Source: JBLHKS01 sp047620505 (GTDB lineage: Bacteria; Verrucomicrobiota; Verrucomicrobiia; Verrucomicrobiales; DEV007). From it: DNA of 64,000 nt. Below are positions 49,682 to 58,562 of this stretch, one piece after another. Positions within the stretch are counted from its first letter, which is position 1, and each line of letters begins with the position of its first letter. Where the stretch lies: positions 1 through 64,000 of the forward strand of contig JBLHKS010000004.1 of the NCBI GenBank assembly GCA_047620505.1, read 5' to 3'. The notes under the pieces are model-generated. The model ran no database searches. It saw nothing but the letters and a program-made list of their open reading frames with translations, and had not been told where the DNA came from. The position numbers and the translations under genes are program-made.

Positions 49682-49716
49682 GGTTCGAACCAAGAACCAA
49701 GAACCAAGAACAACTT
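49682..49716. repeat. Heptanucleotide array (ACCAAGA, three exact units)
   Basis: GGTTCGA is followed by ACCAAGA three times and a decayed unit. It lies between the BlaI operator and start codon, so it forms the mRNA leader. Confidence 0.7.
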
Positions 49717-49722
49717 CTCCCG

Positions 49723-50121
49723 ATGCCCGATTTTTCCCAGCTAAGCCGACGCGAACGTCAGATCATGGAAATCCTGTTCGCGAACCCGAACGGCGAAGCC
49801 ACGGTCCGCCAGATTCAGGACGGTTTGCCTGATCCGCCGACGCCGATGGCGATTCGCCGGATGCTGAGCATCCTCTTTGAAAAAGGACATCTCGATCGCC
49901 GAAAACAGGGCCGCGAAATGGTTTATCAACCTAAGCTTGAGCGCAAAAGCGCGGGCCAGGACGCATTCAAACGAGTTCTCGAGACGTTTTTTGGGGGCTC
50001 GCTGGAAAGTGCGGTCGCTGCCCATTTTGACGACTCTGCCGCCCGACCTGATGCCGAGCAGCTGCTGAAGTTGCGGGCGCTGATCGAGGCTGCCGAAGAA
50101 AATCCGAAATCCGAACCCTGA
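49723..50121 (+). CDS. blaI: BlaI/MecI/CopY-family transcriptional repressor
   Basis: From ATG 49723 the product has 132 aa. The winged helix LSRRERQIMEILFANPNGEATVRQIQDGL and the recognition region PTPMAIRRMLSILFEKGHLDRRKQGREMVYQPKL are typical of BlaI. It should bind the CGCTAA dyads upstream as a dimer and be removed by proteolysis triggered by the BlaR1-like protein encoded next. The last residues (EENPKSEP) are encoded by a 7-base array that also spans the following start. In this phylum such pairs usually control genes other than beta-lactamases. Confidence 0.93.
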   Translation: MPDFSQLSRRERQIMEILFANPNGEATVRQIQDGLPDPPTPMAIRRMLSILFEKGHLDRRKQGREMVYQPKLERKSAGQDAFKRVLETFFGGSLESAVAAHFDDSAARPDAEQLLKLRALIEAAEENPKSEP

Positions 50122-50134
50122 AATCCGAAATCAT
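50100..50134. repeat. Heptanucleotide array spanning the blaI stop and blaR1 start
   Basis: AAATCCG, AAATCCG, AACCCTG, AAATCCG, AAATCAT. The blaI stop TGA (50119-50121) and the ATG at 50133 both lie in it. Confidence 0.65.
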
Positions 50135-52103
50135 GAACTTCGAAATCTATTTTGTGAATCCGTTAGTCGGGCACTGGATCAAAGCTGGGCTGATCCTCGG
50201 GTTGACCTGGATGTTTGTCAGGATCGGGCTCAGGAAGCGATCGGCTTCTGCGCAGCACGCGGTTTGGCTGATTGGAATCGCGGCGGCGCTGATTTTGCCG
50301 TTGGCAAGCGCGGTTCTTCCCGACTGGCGAGTGCTACCGGCGGCAGAGCGTGAAAAAGTAGTTGAGGGTCTCCGCACCCGCAGCAGTTCCTTGGCGATGG
50401 ATCGCGGCCTGGTGCCGAGCACGGAAACTCAGGACTCCGGAATCCTGGCGAATTCCGCTACGACTTCGACTCCTGACAAAGCCAGAATCGAGCGGAGCCT
50501 TCCCGGCTGGCCGACGGTTCTGTTCGCGATCTGGCTCAGCGGAGCGCTGCTGATTTTGGGCAGAATTTTCGCGGCCTGGACGCGGCTCGCGATCGTGAGC
50601 AGGCGCTCGAATCCGTTCGAATCCAGCTTGACCGAGATCGAAACGCGCACCTCGCCCGAGATCTCGATTCCGTTAGTCTGGGGCTGCGGGCGGTCGACGA
50701 TTCTCCTGCCCACCGAGGCGGAAACCTGGCCGAAATCCAGGCTGCGATCGGTGCTGCTCCACGAGTCCGCACACGCCCGACGACGCGATCCGCTAATCCA
50801 GATTTTTCTCGAAATCGCCCGCGCAGCGCTCTGGCTTCAACCCCTGATCTGGATCGCGATCCGCAAACTCCGGGCAGAGCGGGAGTCGGCCTGCGATGAC
50901 GCGGTTCTCGAGAGCGGCGTGTCGCCGAAAGCCTACGCGGCCGACCTGCTCGACATCGTCAGTCAGCATGTTTTTCGAATCCCGACGGCGGCGCTCGCCA
51001 TGGCGTGTCCGAGCACCTTGGAAACCCGAGTCCGCGGCGTGCTCGACAGTTCGCGCGTTCGATCCCGAGCCAGCAGCTGCTGGTGGGCGGCGACCTCAGC
51101 GGCGGCGTTCGTGTTGGTCGGCCCGCTCGCAATGCTGACGGCTGAGCAAAAAGAGCAGGCGACTCAGGAGAATCCTCAAAAAGATCTGCCGAAGGAAAAG
51201 GGCCTTTGGACGGCGATGGGGGTTGTGAACGACTCCGATGGAAAGCCGATGGCGGGCGTCGAGATCAAGGCGTTTTGCGGAAACGGAACTCTGCGGCGGG
51301 CGGGCCTGACGACGACTGGCGAAGATGGCCGTTATGAGCTGATGTTCGGTCCTGGCGGGCAAGGCCCGGACGGCGTGCCGATCGAGGCGGCGACGATTTA
51401 CGCCTCCAAACCCGGGTTTTATGAAATCGATCTCTGTCGAGCCGGAGACTGCATCGCGGCAGGGGCAGTGCCGGACGGATTTCCGCTTGAAAACAATCCC
51501 TGGGGCGCGACTCGCGAGCGGCTTTTCGTTCCAGGCGAAGCGAAAGAATTGAACTTCACCCTGGCTCCCGCGAAGACGCTCAACGGCCGGCTCGAAGATG
51601 CCGATGGCGAGGTCGCGGGTCGCAAAATCTGGCTGACCGGGCCTGACCTGCCGCCTTCGACGAGCGTCCTTGCGGTGGCGACGACGGACAAAGGCGGGCG
51701 GTTCACTTTCGAAGGAATTCCGACGAAATTCGGCTACAGCCTGATCATCCCGGATGGCGAAGCGGGGAAAACCGGATGGTCGCTCGGGCCGCTCTTTTTC
51801 AAGGACGACGCGGCTCCGATCGCGATGGCGCTCGCGGAAAACGACGCGCCGATGCTGGCCGAAGAACTCATTGTCGAGCTGGTCGGAAAGCCGCGTGCGG
51901 ATTTCGAAAAACAGCCGTCCAGCCGCTCGGGCCAGGCTCAAGGAGGCGCTTCGATCCAACTTCGCGGCGGCGCTGGCGGAGCCGGGATTCGGATCGGCGG
52001 TCCAGACGGGCTGAGGATTCAAGGGCAGGGTTCGATGCGCTCGAAACGTCTCAAAATCACACTCGGCGGGGCCGGCGGCGGCGCGATCAACTTGGCTCCA
52101 TGA
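50133..52103 (+). CDS. blaR1: BlaR1/MecR1-like M56 membrane metallopeptidase with carboxypeptidase-like regulatory domain
   Basis: The product (656 aa) has membrane helices near residues 14-30, 45-62, 125-145 and 320-335. The zinc motif LLHESAH (HExxH, about 208-214) is followed by ERESACDDAVLE, which supplies the third ligand. This is the M56 peptidase module that senses an external signal and inactivates BlaI. Instead of a penicillin-binding sensor it has a carboxypeptidase-regulatory-like fold (GVVNDSDGKPMAGVEIKAF... GEDGRYELMF, about 355-415), then a second similar region and a Gly-rich C-terminus. The signal sensed is unknown. A palindrome copy (51071-51082) encodes SSCW, the only one in that frame. 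Confidence 0.9.
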   Translation: MNFEIYFVNPLVGHWIKAGLILGLTWMFVRIGLRKRSASAQHAVWLIGIAAALILPLASAVLPDWRVLPAAEREKVVEGLRTRSSSLAMDRGLVPSTETQDSGILANSATTSTPDKARIERSLPGWPTVLFAIWLSGALLILGRIFAAWTRLAIVSRRSNPFESSLTEIETRTSPEISIPLVWGCGRSTILLPTEAETWPKSRLRSVLLHESAHARRRDPLIQIFLEIARAALWLQPLIWIAIRKLRAERESACDDAVLESGVSPKAYAADLLDIVSQHVFRIPTAALAMACPSTLETRVRGVLDSSRVRSRASSCWWAATSAAAFVLVGPLAMLTAEQKEQATQENPQKDLPKEKGLWTAMGVVNDSDGKPMAGVEIKAFCGNGTLRRAGLTTTGEDGRYELMFGPGGQGPDGVPIEAATIYASKPGFYEIDLCRAGDCIAAGAVPDGFPLENNPWGATRERLFVPGEAKELNFTLAPAKTLNGRLEDADGEVAGRKIWLTGPDLPPSTSVLAVATTDKGGRFTFEGIPTKFGYSLIIPDGEAGKTGWSLGPLFFKDDAAPIAMALAENDAPMLAEELIVELVGKPRADFEKQPSSRSGQAQGGASIQLRGGAGGAGIRIGGPDGLRIQGQGSMRSKRLKITLGGAGGGAINLAP

Positions 52104-52130
52104 ATCTCAAGTGGGGCGTCTCACTAAATT

Positions 52131-52279
52131 TGTCATCCCGAGCCTGTCGAGGGACCTCGCGCGCGCTCGCTGGCGTCAAACCGCCCAAGAAGCGATCGAA
52201 ATTCAATCCGCTTCGAGCGCCTTCGGAGCCGATTCAACCACGGGCGGACTTGAGGTCCCTCGGCAGGCTCGGGATGACA
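52131..52279. mobile_element. 149-bp element with 28-bp inverted ends (MITE/REP-like), copy 2
   Basis: Ends at 52131-52158 and 52252-52279 match those of the 26918-27064 copy, with one difference in the left end. The element is flanked by AAATT on both sides (52126-52130 and 52280-52284), a possible 5-bp target duplication. It sits between the BlaR1-like gene and the next + strand gene. Confidence 0.75.
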
Positions 52280-52389
52280 AAATTGGCTTCGCTCGAGTCC
52301 GGTTTTACCGCTCGATCCTTACTTTGAGCGGAATTTGCATCGCTTCTAAGGGCGAGTAATCTTTTGCGTCTAAACCTCCCCCACCCAAA

Positions 52390-53325
52390 ATGAGCGAGCT
52401 GATTGAAAAACCCGATCCCGATCCGGAACCCTTCCAAGGGGAAGCCCCCCCCGAAGTTATCGACGATTCCCACGTCGAGTTGATCGAGCCCGCGCCAGCA
52501 GCTCCTGAAGCCGCTTACGAAGTGGTCGATGTCGGAGCGCAGCAGCCGCAATACGAAATGGTCGAGGCGCAGCAGCCGGTTGTGATCCAGCAAAGCGGCG
52601 GCTGCGGTGGCCGAATGGGCTGTTTTTTCGCGACGATCGTACTGCTCGGGATCATCGCGATTCCGATCTATTTCATGAAGCAGACCGGCGATTTCGTCAG
52701 CGGAATTGGCAACTACATCAAGAGTTTCACGGAGAGCCAGGTCGAAACGACGTTCATCGAATCGATTCCCGAAGTTTTCGGTACGGACGGAGATATTCTG
52801 GAAATCGCGACGGCGAACGCGACGGAGACCCTGACTGAAGTCGACAGTTTTTTCACCGGCGAGACCAAAGTTCGGATCCAGGTTCCGGTCACTTATCGCT
52901 ATCACATCAAGTTGTCCGATAAATGGAAACTGCAGGCGGAAGGCAACGTCTGCTACGTCCTCGCGCCGGAGATTCGGCCGAGTTTGCCGCCAGCGATCCA
53001 CACAGATCGGATGAAAAGAGAAATCGATGAGGGCTTCTTTCGGTTCAACGGAGAAGAAATCGCTAACCGCCTTCATAAGAGCATTACGCCTCGAATTTCC
53101 GAACGAGCGCAGGACCAGCAGCACATCGACTTGGTCAAAGACGAGTCGCGAAAGTCGGTGGAAAAATTCGTTCGGACCTGGCTTATGAACGAAGGCCACT
53201 GGCAGTCAGAAGAATACTCGGCGGTGATCGTGATTTTTGCCGACGAGGTAACGGCCGAGCGCGCCCGGATAATGGAAGACGCTGGACCGAAGCCGCCGAC
53301 CGAGGGGAGAATCCCGACCGAATGA
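52390..53325 (+). CDS. Single-pass membrane protein, DUF4230-like
   Basis: The product (311 aa) has an acidic Pro/Glu-rich cytoplasmic N-terminus (about 1-70), a membrane helix (CFFATIVLLGIIAIPIYFM, about 78-96) and an extracytoplasmic domain. That domain includes TKVRIQVPVTYRYHIKLSDKWKLQAEGNVCYVLAPEIRPSLPPAI and a helical end. This layout resembles DUF4230 proteins, whose function is unknown; the assignment is by memory and uncertain. The gene is alone between the MITE copy and the deacetylase. A two-base-variant copy of the palindrome lies at 52497-52508. Confidence 0.55.
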   Translation: MSELIEKPDPDPEPFQGEAPPEVIDDSHVELIEPAPAAPEAAYEVVDVGAQQPQYEMVEAQQPVVIQQSGGCGGRMGCFFATIVLLGIIAIPIYFMKQTGDFVSGIGNYIKSFTESQVETTFIESIPEVFGTDGDILEIATANATETLTEVDSFFTGETKVRIQVPVTYRYHIKLSDKWKLQAEGNVCYVLAPEIRPSLPPAIHTDRMKREIDEGFFRFNGEEIANRLHKSITPRISERAQDQQHIDLVKDESRKSVEKFVRTWLMNEGHWQSEEYSAVIVIFADEVTAERARIMEDAGPKPPTEGRIPTE

Positions 53326-53383
53326 GTCGCGGATTCGGCTAGTTGGAAAAATTCGACCGCAGTCGGCGTGATCTGCATGTCGT

Positions 53384-54277
53384 ATGAAAATTCTGCTCAC
53401 CGCCCTAACCACCGTCTTCCTCTTCTCAGCAGCTGCTGAGGCTCAGGAATCCGAACCGCTTCGAATCATCGCATTCGGCGCGCATCCGGACGATCCCGAA
53501 TTCCAAATCGGCGGATGCGCCGCGAAATGGACCGCTCTCGGCCACAAAGTGAAACTCGTCGCGGTCACGAACGGCGATATCGGACACTGGGAAATGTCCG
53601 GCGGCGAATTGGCGAAACGCCGGACCGCGGAGGTTCAGGAAGCCGCCAAACGCGGAGGCTGGGAAGTCGAGGTGCTCGACATTCACGACGGCGAGCTCGA
53701 GCCAACGCTGGAAAATCGAAAAAAAATCACGCGCCTGATCCGCGAATGGAACGCCGATCTGGTTTTCTCGCATCGGCCCTGGGATTACCATCCGGATCAC
53801 CGCTACGTCGGCGTGCTCGTCCAGGATTCCGCTTTCATGGTCAGCGTGCCGAATTTTGTGCCGGACACCAAGCCGCTGAAGAAAAACGCCTACTTCTTTT
53901 TCTTCCCCGACGGATTCACCAAGCCGTATGCGTTTGAGCCGGACATCGTGATTTCGATCGACGACGCTTTCGACAAGAAAGTTCACGCGATCGATGCGCT
54001 CGAATCCCAGGTTTATGAAGGCGGTGCACTCGGCAACGCGGACACCGGGAAGCAGCGGTTTCAGAACGACCCGGACCGGCGGATCGCGCGGTTGCGAGCG
54101 AGTTGGGAAACTCGGAACGGACGCATCGCTGATAAGTATCGGGATCTCTTGATCAAGTGGTACGGTGAGGAAAAAGGGAAGGCCGTGAAGACGGCGGAAG
54201 CGTTTGAAGTTTGCGAGTACGGTCGGAGGCCGAGCGAAGAAGAGTTCAAGCGGCTGTTTCCATTTTTTGACGAATAA
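53384..54277 (+). CDS. Exported PIG-L family deacetylase
   Basis: The product (297 aa) has a signal peptide whose end (FSAAAEAQ) is encoded by a palindrome copy (53427-53438). The zinc motif is AHPDDPE (33-39), and the second site is YHPDHRYVG with the catalytic His. PIG-L/LmbE enzymes remove N-acetyl groups from GlcNAc derivatives. The export signal suggests action on glycans in the periplasm or outside rather than in mycothiol- or GPI-like pathways. Nothing nearby defines the substrate. Confidence 0.9.
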   Translation: MKILLTALTTVFLFSAAAEAQESEPLRIIAFGAHPDDPEFQIGGCAAKWTALGHKVKLVAVTNGDIGHWEMSGGELAKRRTAEVQEAAKRGGWEVEVLDIHDGELEPTLENRKKITRLIREWNADLVFSHRPWDYHPDHRYVGVLVQDSAFMVSVPNFVPDTKPLKKNAYFFFFPDGFTKPYAFEPDIVISIDDAFDKKVHAIDALESQVYEGGALGNADTGKQRFQNDPDRRIARLRASWETRNGRIADKYRDLLIKWYGEEKGKAVKTAEAFEVCEYGRRPSEEEFKRLFPFFDE

Positions 54278-54285
54278 GCCGTAGT

Positions 54286-54318
54286 CCCGCATCTCCGGAT
54301 GCGGGCCGGTCGACCGGC
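54286..54318. repeat. Two adjoining palindromes between deacetylase and purB
   Basis: A hairpin CCCGCATC-TCCG-GATGCGGG (54286-54305) is followed directly by the 14-bp perfect palindrome GCCGGTCGACCGGC (54305-54318). There is no T-run. This may be a REP-type unit together with the repeat at 54334. Confidence 0.6.
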
Positions 54319-54333
54319 ACGATGGGCTTTGGG

Positions 54334-54359
54334 GCGGGTGCGGAGACCCTTTTCTACGT
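54334..54359 (+). repeat. Dispersed 26-base intergenic repeat, copy B
   Basis: Near-identical to 40304-40329. It lies in the purB leader just after the palindromes. Confidence 0.45.
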
Positions 54360-54411
54360 CCAGAATCGGTTCGCGGTTTACAGGGCGCAGGCTCCGCGCG
54401 AAGGATGGGCC

Positions 54412-55842
54412 ATGTCGTCATCCTCACAGATTCCCAACGTCCTCGCCGAACGCTACGCCTCCGAGCCGATGTGCCGGATCTGGTCGCCGGAAGGCAAAGT
54501 CGTACTCGAACGCGAACTCTGGATCGCGGTGATCAAAGCCCAGCGCGATTTAGGAATCGACGTTCCTGACGAAGCGATCGCGAGTTACGAGCGGGTCAAA
54601 GATCAGGTCGACGTCGCTTCGATCATGGAGCGCGAGCGCGTCACGCGTCACGACGTGAAAGCGCGGATTGAGGAGTTTTGCGATCTGGCAGGCTGCGAGC
54701 ACATCCATAAAGGGATGACCAGCCGCGACCTGACCGAAAATGTCGAGCAGCTCCAGGTTTTCCGCGCGTTGCAGATCGTCGAGGCGAAGGCGGCGGCGAC
54801 ACTTTTCGCGATTTCCAGACGAGCGGAAGATTTTGCGGATCTCGTGATCACCGCGCGAACCCACAACGTCGCCGCGCAGCTGACGACGTTCGGGAAACGG
54901 ATCGCGATGTTCGGCGAAGAGCTTCTCCTCACGTTTGAGGCGCTTCGGCACGTCATCGCGACCTACCCGGCTCGCGGGCTCAAAGGAGCGGTCGGCACGC
55001 AGCTCGATCAGCTCAGCCTCCTGTCTGGCGACGCTTCGAGGATCGGCGAGTTGGAAGAAAAATTCGCGAAACACCTCGGCCTGCCCGCGAAACTCGACTC
55101 CGTTGGCCAGGTCTACCCGCGCAGTCTCGATCACCGCGTCGTCAGCGCGATGGTCGACCTCGCCTCCGGTCCCGGCAGCCTCGCGAAAACCCTTCGGTTG
55201 ATGGCCGGAAACGAAACTGCGAGCGAAGGATTCGCCAAAGGCCAGGTCGGCTCGTCGGCGATGCCTCACAAGATGAACAGCCGATCCTGCGAGCGGATCA
55301 ACGGCTTCCACACGATCCTCAAAGGTTACGAAGCGATGGCCGCCGGGCTCGCCGGCGATCAGTGGAACGAGGGCGACGTTTCGTGCTCCGTCGTCCGCCG
55401 CGTGATGCTGCCGGACGCGTTTTTCGCGATCGACGGCCTGTTCGAAACGCTGCTCACCGTGCTCAGTCAAATGGACGCCTACCCGGCTGTGATCGCCCGC
55501 GAAAACGATCGCTACCTGCCCTTTCTCCTCAGCACGACGTTCATGATGGAGTCGGTCAAAGCCGGCGCGGGGCGCGAAACTTCGCACGAAGCGATCAAGG
55601 AAAACGCGGTCGCCGCAGTTCAAGCGCTTCGCAATGGCCAGGCCGAAAACGACTTCATCGAGCGCTTGGCCGGAGACGATCGAATCGATCTCAATCGCGA
55701 GCAACTGCTGGCGATTCTCGAATCCGGCCGCGAAAACACGGCGATGGCGAAAACCCAGGTTTCCGGGTTTGTCGCGCGCGTTCAGGCGCTTAGCGCGGAT
55801 TTTCCGGCGGCCGCGACCTACGAACCTGGAGCGATTTTATGA
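54412..55842 (+). CDS. purB: Adenylosuccinate lyase
   Basis: PurB cleaves SAICAR and adenylosuccinate in purine synthesis (cytoplasm). ATG 54412 has AAGGA upstream. The 476-aa product has the family signature GSSAMPHKMN (about 282-291) plus catalytic regions IHKGMTSRDLTENV and ITARTHNVAAQLTTFGKR. The C-terminal helices are typical. It is a housekeeping gene, with the protease fusion gene following after 46 bases. Confidence 0.96.
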   Translation: MSSSSQIPNVLAERYASEPMCRIWSPEGKVVLERELWIAVIKAQRDLGIDVPDEAIASYERVKDQVDVASIMERERVTRHDVKARIEEFCDLAGCEHIHKGMTSRDLTENVEQLQVFRALQIVEAKAAATLFAISRRAEDFADLVITARTHNVAAQLTTFGKRIAMFGEELLLTFEALRHVIATYPARGLKGAVGTQLDQLSLLSGDASRIGELEEKFAKHLGLPAKLDSVGQVYPRSLDHRVVSAMVDLASGPGSLAKTLRLMAGNETASEGFAKGQVGSSAMPHKMNSRSCERINGFHTILKGYEAMAAGLAGDQWNEGDVSCSVVRRVMLPDAFFAIDGLFETLLTVLSQMDAYPAVIARENDRYLPFLLSTTFMMESVKAGAGRETSHEAIKENAVAAVQALRNGQAENDFIERLAGDDRIDLNREQLLAILESGRENTAMAKTQVSGFVARVQALSADFPAAATYEPGAIL

Positions 55843-55888
55843 GGCGCGGCAGCGGTTGCGCGAACCTTTTGTCAATCTAGATTGCGAG

Positions 55889-58153
55889 ATGCTCGCAGTC
55901 CCCCGCTTTGCTTGTCTTCTCTTTTCGTTAGCACCGTTTCTTGCGGTTGTGGCCGCTGATGACGACGATTCTAAGAAGCCAGCAGCTGCTGAGGAAAAAG
56001 TCAGGACGGTTGAGGAACTGACCGAGGCCACGATCGAGTCGATCGTTGTGATTTATCAGGGAGGGCGGTCCACGGAAGTCGGCGGGACTGGCACCGGTTT
56101 CATCATCGAAGAGGACGGTTTGATCGCGACCAACTGGCATGTGATCAACGAAGGCAGGCCAATCCGAATCAAACTTCACGACGGATCGGAGCACGACGCG
56201 ACCGAGGTTTACGCTTCCGATCGCCGGCTTGATCTCGCTTTGATTCGCTTCAAGCCGGACCCTGACAAACCTCTAAAAGCACTTGAGCTTGGCGACTCCT
56301 CGCAGTTGTCCCAGGGCCAACCGGTGGTCGCGCTCGGCAATCCGCTTGGGCTGAATCACAGCGTGGTTGAAGGCGTGATTTCCGCTGTCCGCGATCAGGT
56401 TCGCGATTTTCCGTTTCCGATGATCCAGGTTGCGATGCCGGTCGAGCCTGGGAACTCCGGCGGACCGATTATCGATCTCGAAGGCCGCGTTCAGGGGATC
56501 ATCACGCTGAAATCGATGGTTACCGAGAATCTAGGATTCGCAGCTCCGATCGACGCGCTTCAAGCCCTTCTTGATAAGCCGAATCCGATTCCAATGGATC
56601 GCTGGGCGACGATCGGCGCGCTCGATCCTCAGTTGTGGGATCCGAAAATGGGCGCGACTTGGAGTCAGCGCGCGGGCCGAATCCAGGTTCGCGGTGTCGG
56701 TGCTGGCTTTGGCGGTCGTTCGCTGCTTTTCTCGAAAAAGAAGCCGCCTGCCGAAACTTACGAACTCGAAGTCGAGGTAAAACTGGACAACGAATCGGGT
56801 GCCGCCGGTCTGCTGTTCGAAGGCGACGGTGACGACGTGCACTACGGATTTTATCCAAGTGAGGGCCGACTTCGCCTGACTCGATTCCAAGGGCCTGACG
56901 TTTACAGTTGGGAAATTCTTGAGCAGGTTGAAGCGCCGAATTATGAGATGGGCGAGTGGAATCGAGTCAAGATCCGGGTCGAGCCTGAGAAGATCACCTG
57001 CTTCGTTAACGACGAGGAGTTGCTCGTGTCGACCGACGTCGAACTCCGCGGAGGGTCGATCGGGCTGTGCAAATTTCGCGCGACTGAGGCCGAGTTTCGT
57101 GGTTTCCGCGTCGCAGAAAAGCTGGACGTGGAGTCGATCGATCCGAAGGCGACGGAGTCGTTGAACGGCTTGATCGGGGAGTTTCTCGAAAGCAACGATC
57201 CGGACGAGCGCCAGCAGCTGCTGGAGTCGCTTGGAGACAACCCTTCGGCTGGCCGCGCTTCGCTTGAGGCGACAACCGAGCTTTTACGCGAGCGGATCAA
57301 GGAGCTGACGCGGCTTCAGCGTGACGCAAATGCTGAGATCATCGGCGGCCAGCTCGCAGACTCGCTCGAAGGCAAGGACGCGGACATCGATTTGTTTGGC
57401 TCGAGCCTCTTGATCGCCAAACTCGATAACGCGGAGCTCGACGTCGACTCCTACCTTGATCGGCTCGACCGGATGGCGGCGGAAATTCGAACCCAGCTGC
57501 CTGACGAAGCCGACGAAGCGGAAAAGGTCGATGCGGTCCGAAAATTCATGTTTGAGGACAGCGGTTTTCACGGCAGCCGTCTTGAGTACTACCACGAATC
57601 AAACAGCTTCATCAACGAGGTGCTCGATGACCGCGAGGGGCTTCCGATCACGCTCGCGGTTGTCTTCATTGAGCTCGCCAATCGCATCGAAGCGAACACC
57701 GTGCACGGAGTCGGCCTGCCTTCGCATTTCGTCGTTGGCTACGAGGCTGAGGAGGGAAACCAGCAGCTGCTGGATGTTTTTGAAGGCGGCGAGGCGTTGG
57801 AGCGCGACGCAGCGGCGATGATCGTGGCCGCGGCCGGGCAGCGTTTGACTGACGAGCATCTCAAGCCGGTGAGTAAAAAAGCGATCATCGAAAGAATGTT
57901 GCGAAACTTGATCGGCGTTAAAAAAGGCCCGCCTCAACCGACCGAAGGTTTCGATCCGGTCGACGCGATGCCCTACGTGCAGTTGATGCTCGCGGTTAGT
58001 CCGGAGGATCCGACCGCGCGGCTCGATCGGGCGCTGCTCCGCTATCAAGAGGGCGATGTCGAAGGCGCGAAAGTCGATCTGCGTTGGCTGCTGCAGAACG
58101 AACCGCCTGGGATTAACATTCCAGGTTTGCGCGCATTTTACGAACAGCTCTGA
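55889..58153 (+). CDS. Secreted multidomain protein: HtrA-like protease, laminin-G-like domain and SirB1-like domain
   Basis: From ATG 55889 the product has 754 aa. A signal peptide (to about 22) precedes a trypsin-like protease with a full triad: His84 in TNWHVI, Asp115 in DLALIR and Ser190 in EPGNSGGP. There is no PDZ domain. Residues about 235-405 look like a concanavalin-A/LamG or DUF1080-type fold (YELEVEVKLDNESGAAGLLFEGDGDDVHYGFY). The C-terminal part (about 410-754) matches SirB1/transglutaminase-like proteins (DSGFHGSRLEYYHESNSFINEVLDDREGLPITLAVVFIELANR). Three palindrome copies lie in the gene. The frame extends upstream but overlaps purB and is rejected. The combination is unusual and suggests an envelope quality-control or processing factor. 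Confidence 0.85.
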   Translation: MLAVPRFACLLFSLAPFLAVVAADDDDSKKPAAAEEKVRTVEELTEATIESIVVIYQGGRSTEVGGTGTGFIIEEDGLIATNWHVINEGRPIRIKLHDGSEHDATEVYASDRRLDLALIRFKPDPDKPLKALELGDSSQLSQGQPVVALGNPLGLNHSVVEGVISAVRDQVRDFPFPMIQVAMPVEPGNSGGPIIDLEGRVQGIITLKSMVTENLGFAAPIDALQALLDKPNPIPMDRWATIGALDPQLWDPKMGATWSQRAGRIQVRGVGAGFGGRSLLFSKKKPPAETYELEVEVKLDNESGAAGLLFEGDGDDVHYGFYPSEGRLRLTRFQGPDVYSWEILEQVEAPNYEMGEWNRVKIRVEPEKITCFVNDEELLVSTDVELRGGSIGLCKFRATEAEFRGFRVAEKLDVESIDPKATESLNGLIGEFLESNDPDERQQLLESLGDNPSAGRASLEATTELLRERIKELTRLQRDANAEIIGGQLADSLEGKDADIDLFGSSLLIAKLDNAELDVDSYLDRLDRMAAEIRTQLPDEADEAEKVDAVRKFMFEDSGFHGSRLEYYHESNSFINEVLDDREGLPITLAVVFIELANRIEANTVHGVGLPSHFVVGYEAEEGNQQLLDVFEGGEALERDAAAMIVAAAGQRLTDEHLKPVSKKAIIERMLRNLIGVKKGPPQPTEGFDPVDAMPYVQLMLAVSPEDPTARLDRALLRYQEGDVEGAKVDLRWLLQNEPPGINIPGLRAFYEQL

Positions 58154-58168
58154 ATCGAAGTTAGGCCG

Positions 58169-58318
58169 ATGAAATTCCTGGGCCGTTTGATTCTGCCGAC
58201 TCTCTGCGCTGTCTTTAAAGAGAAGGAGATCGAGTTGAGCGATGCCGAATTTGCAATCTGGAACGAGGAAACTCGTGGTCTGACGATCGGTTCTTGGGGC
58301 CGACGGTTTCACGATTGA
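58169..58318 (+). CDS. Possible small protein (49 aa)
   Basis: ATG 58169 opens 15 bases after the fusion-protein stop and reads MKFLGRLILPTLCAVFKEKE, then 29 more residues to TGA at 58316-58318. The composition looks natural (hydrophobic start, acidic middle), but there is no recognised family and only a weak AGG upstream. The remaining gap 58319-58562 shows no other feature I can support. Confidence 0.3.
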   Translation: MKFLGRLILPTLCAVFKEKEIELSDAEFAIWNEETRGLTIGSWGRRFHD

Positions 58319-58562
58319 CCTCAATTTTTTTACGAGCTTCGGCGTTCTGACGGCGGATTTCATCATCTGACGACGTCCTGTCATCTCGCTCCTGGCCGGC
58401 CGTTGTTGATCGAACTTGGCGGACGCGGTACGCCCGAGAGTCCGGCGCATTTTCTGGTTCTGCGAGGGTGGCTCGAAGCGTCGAAGGGCGAGTAGCGCGT
58501 CGCTTGGAAATCTCTCAAAAGATTTGACCATTCGCGGTGCGTGTAAGAGTCGAACTTATCGA

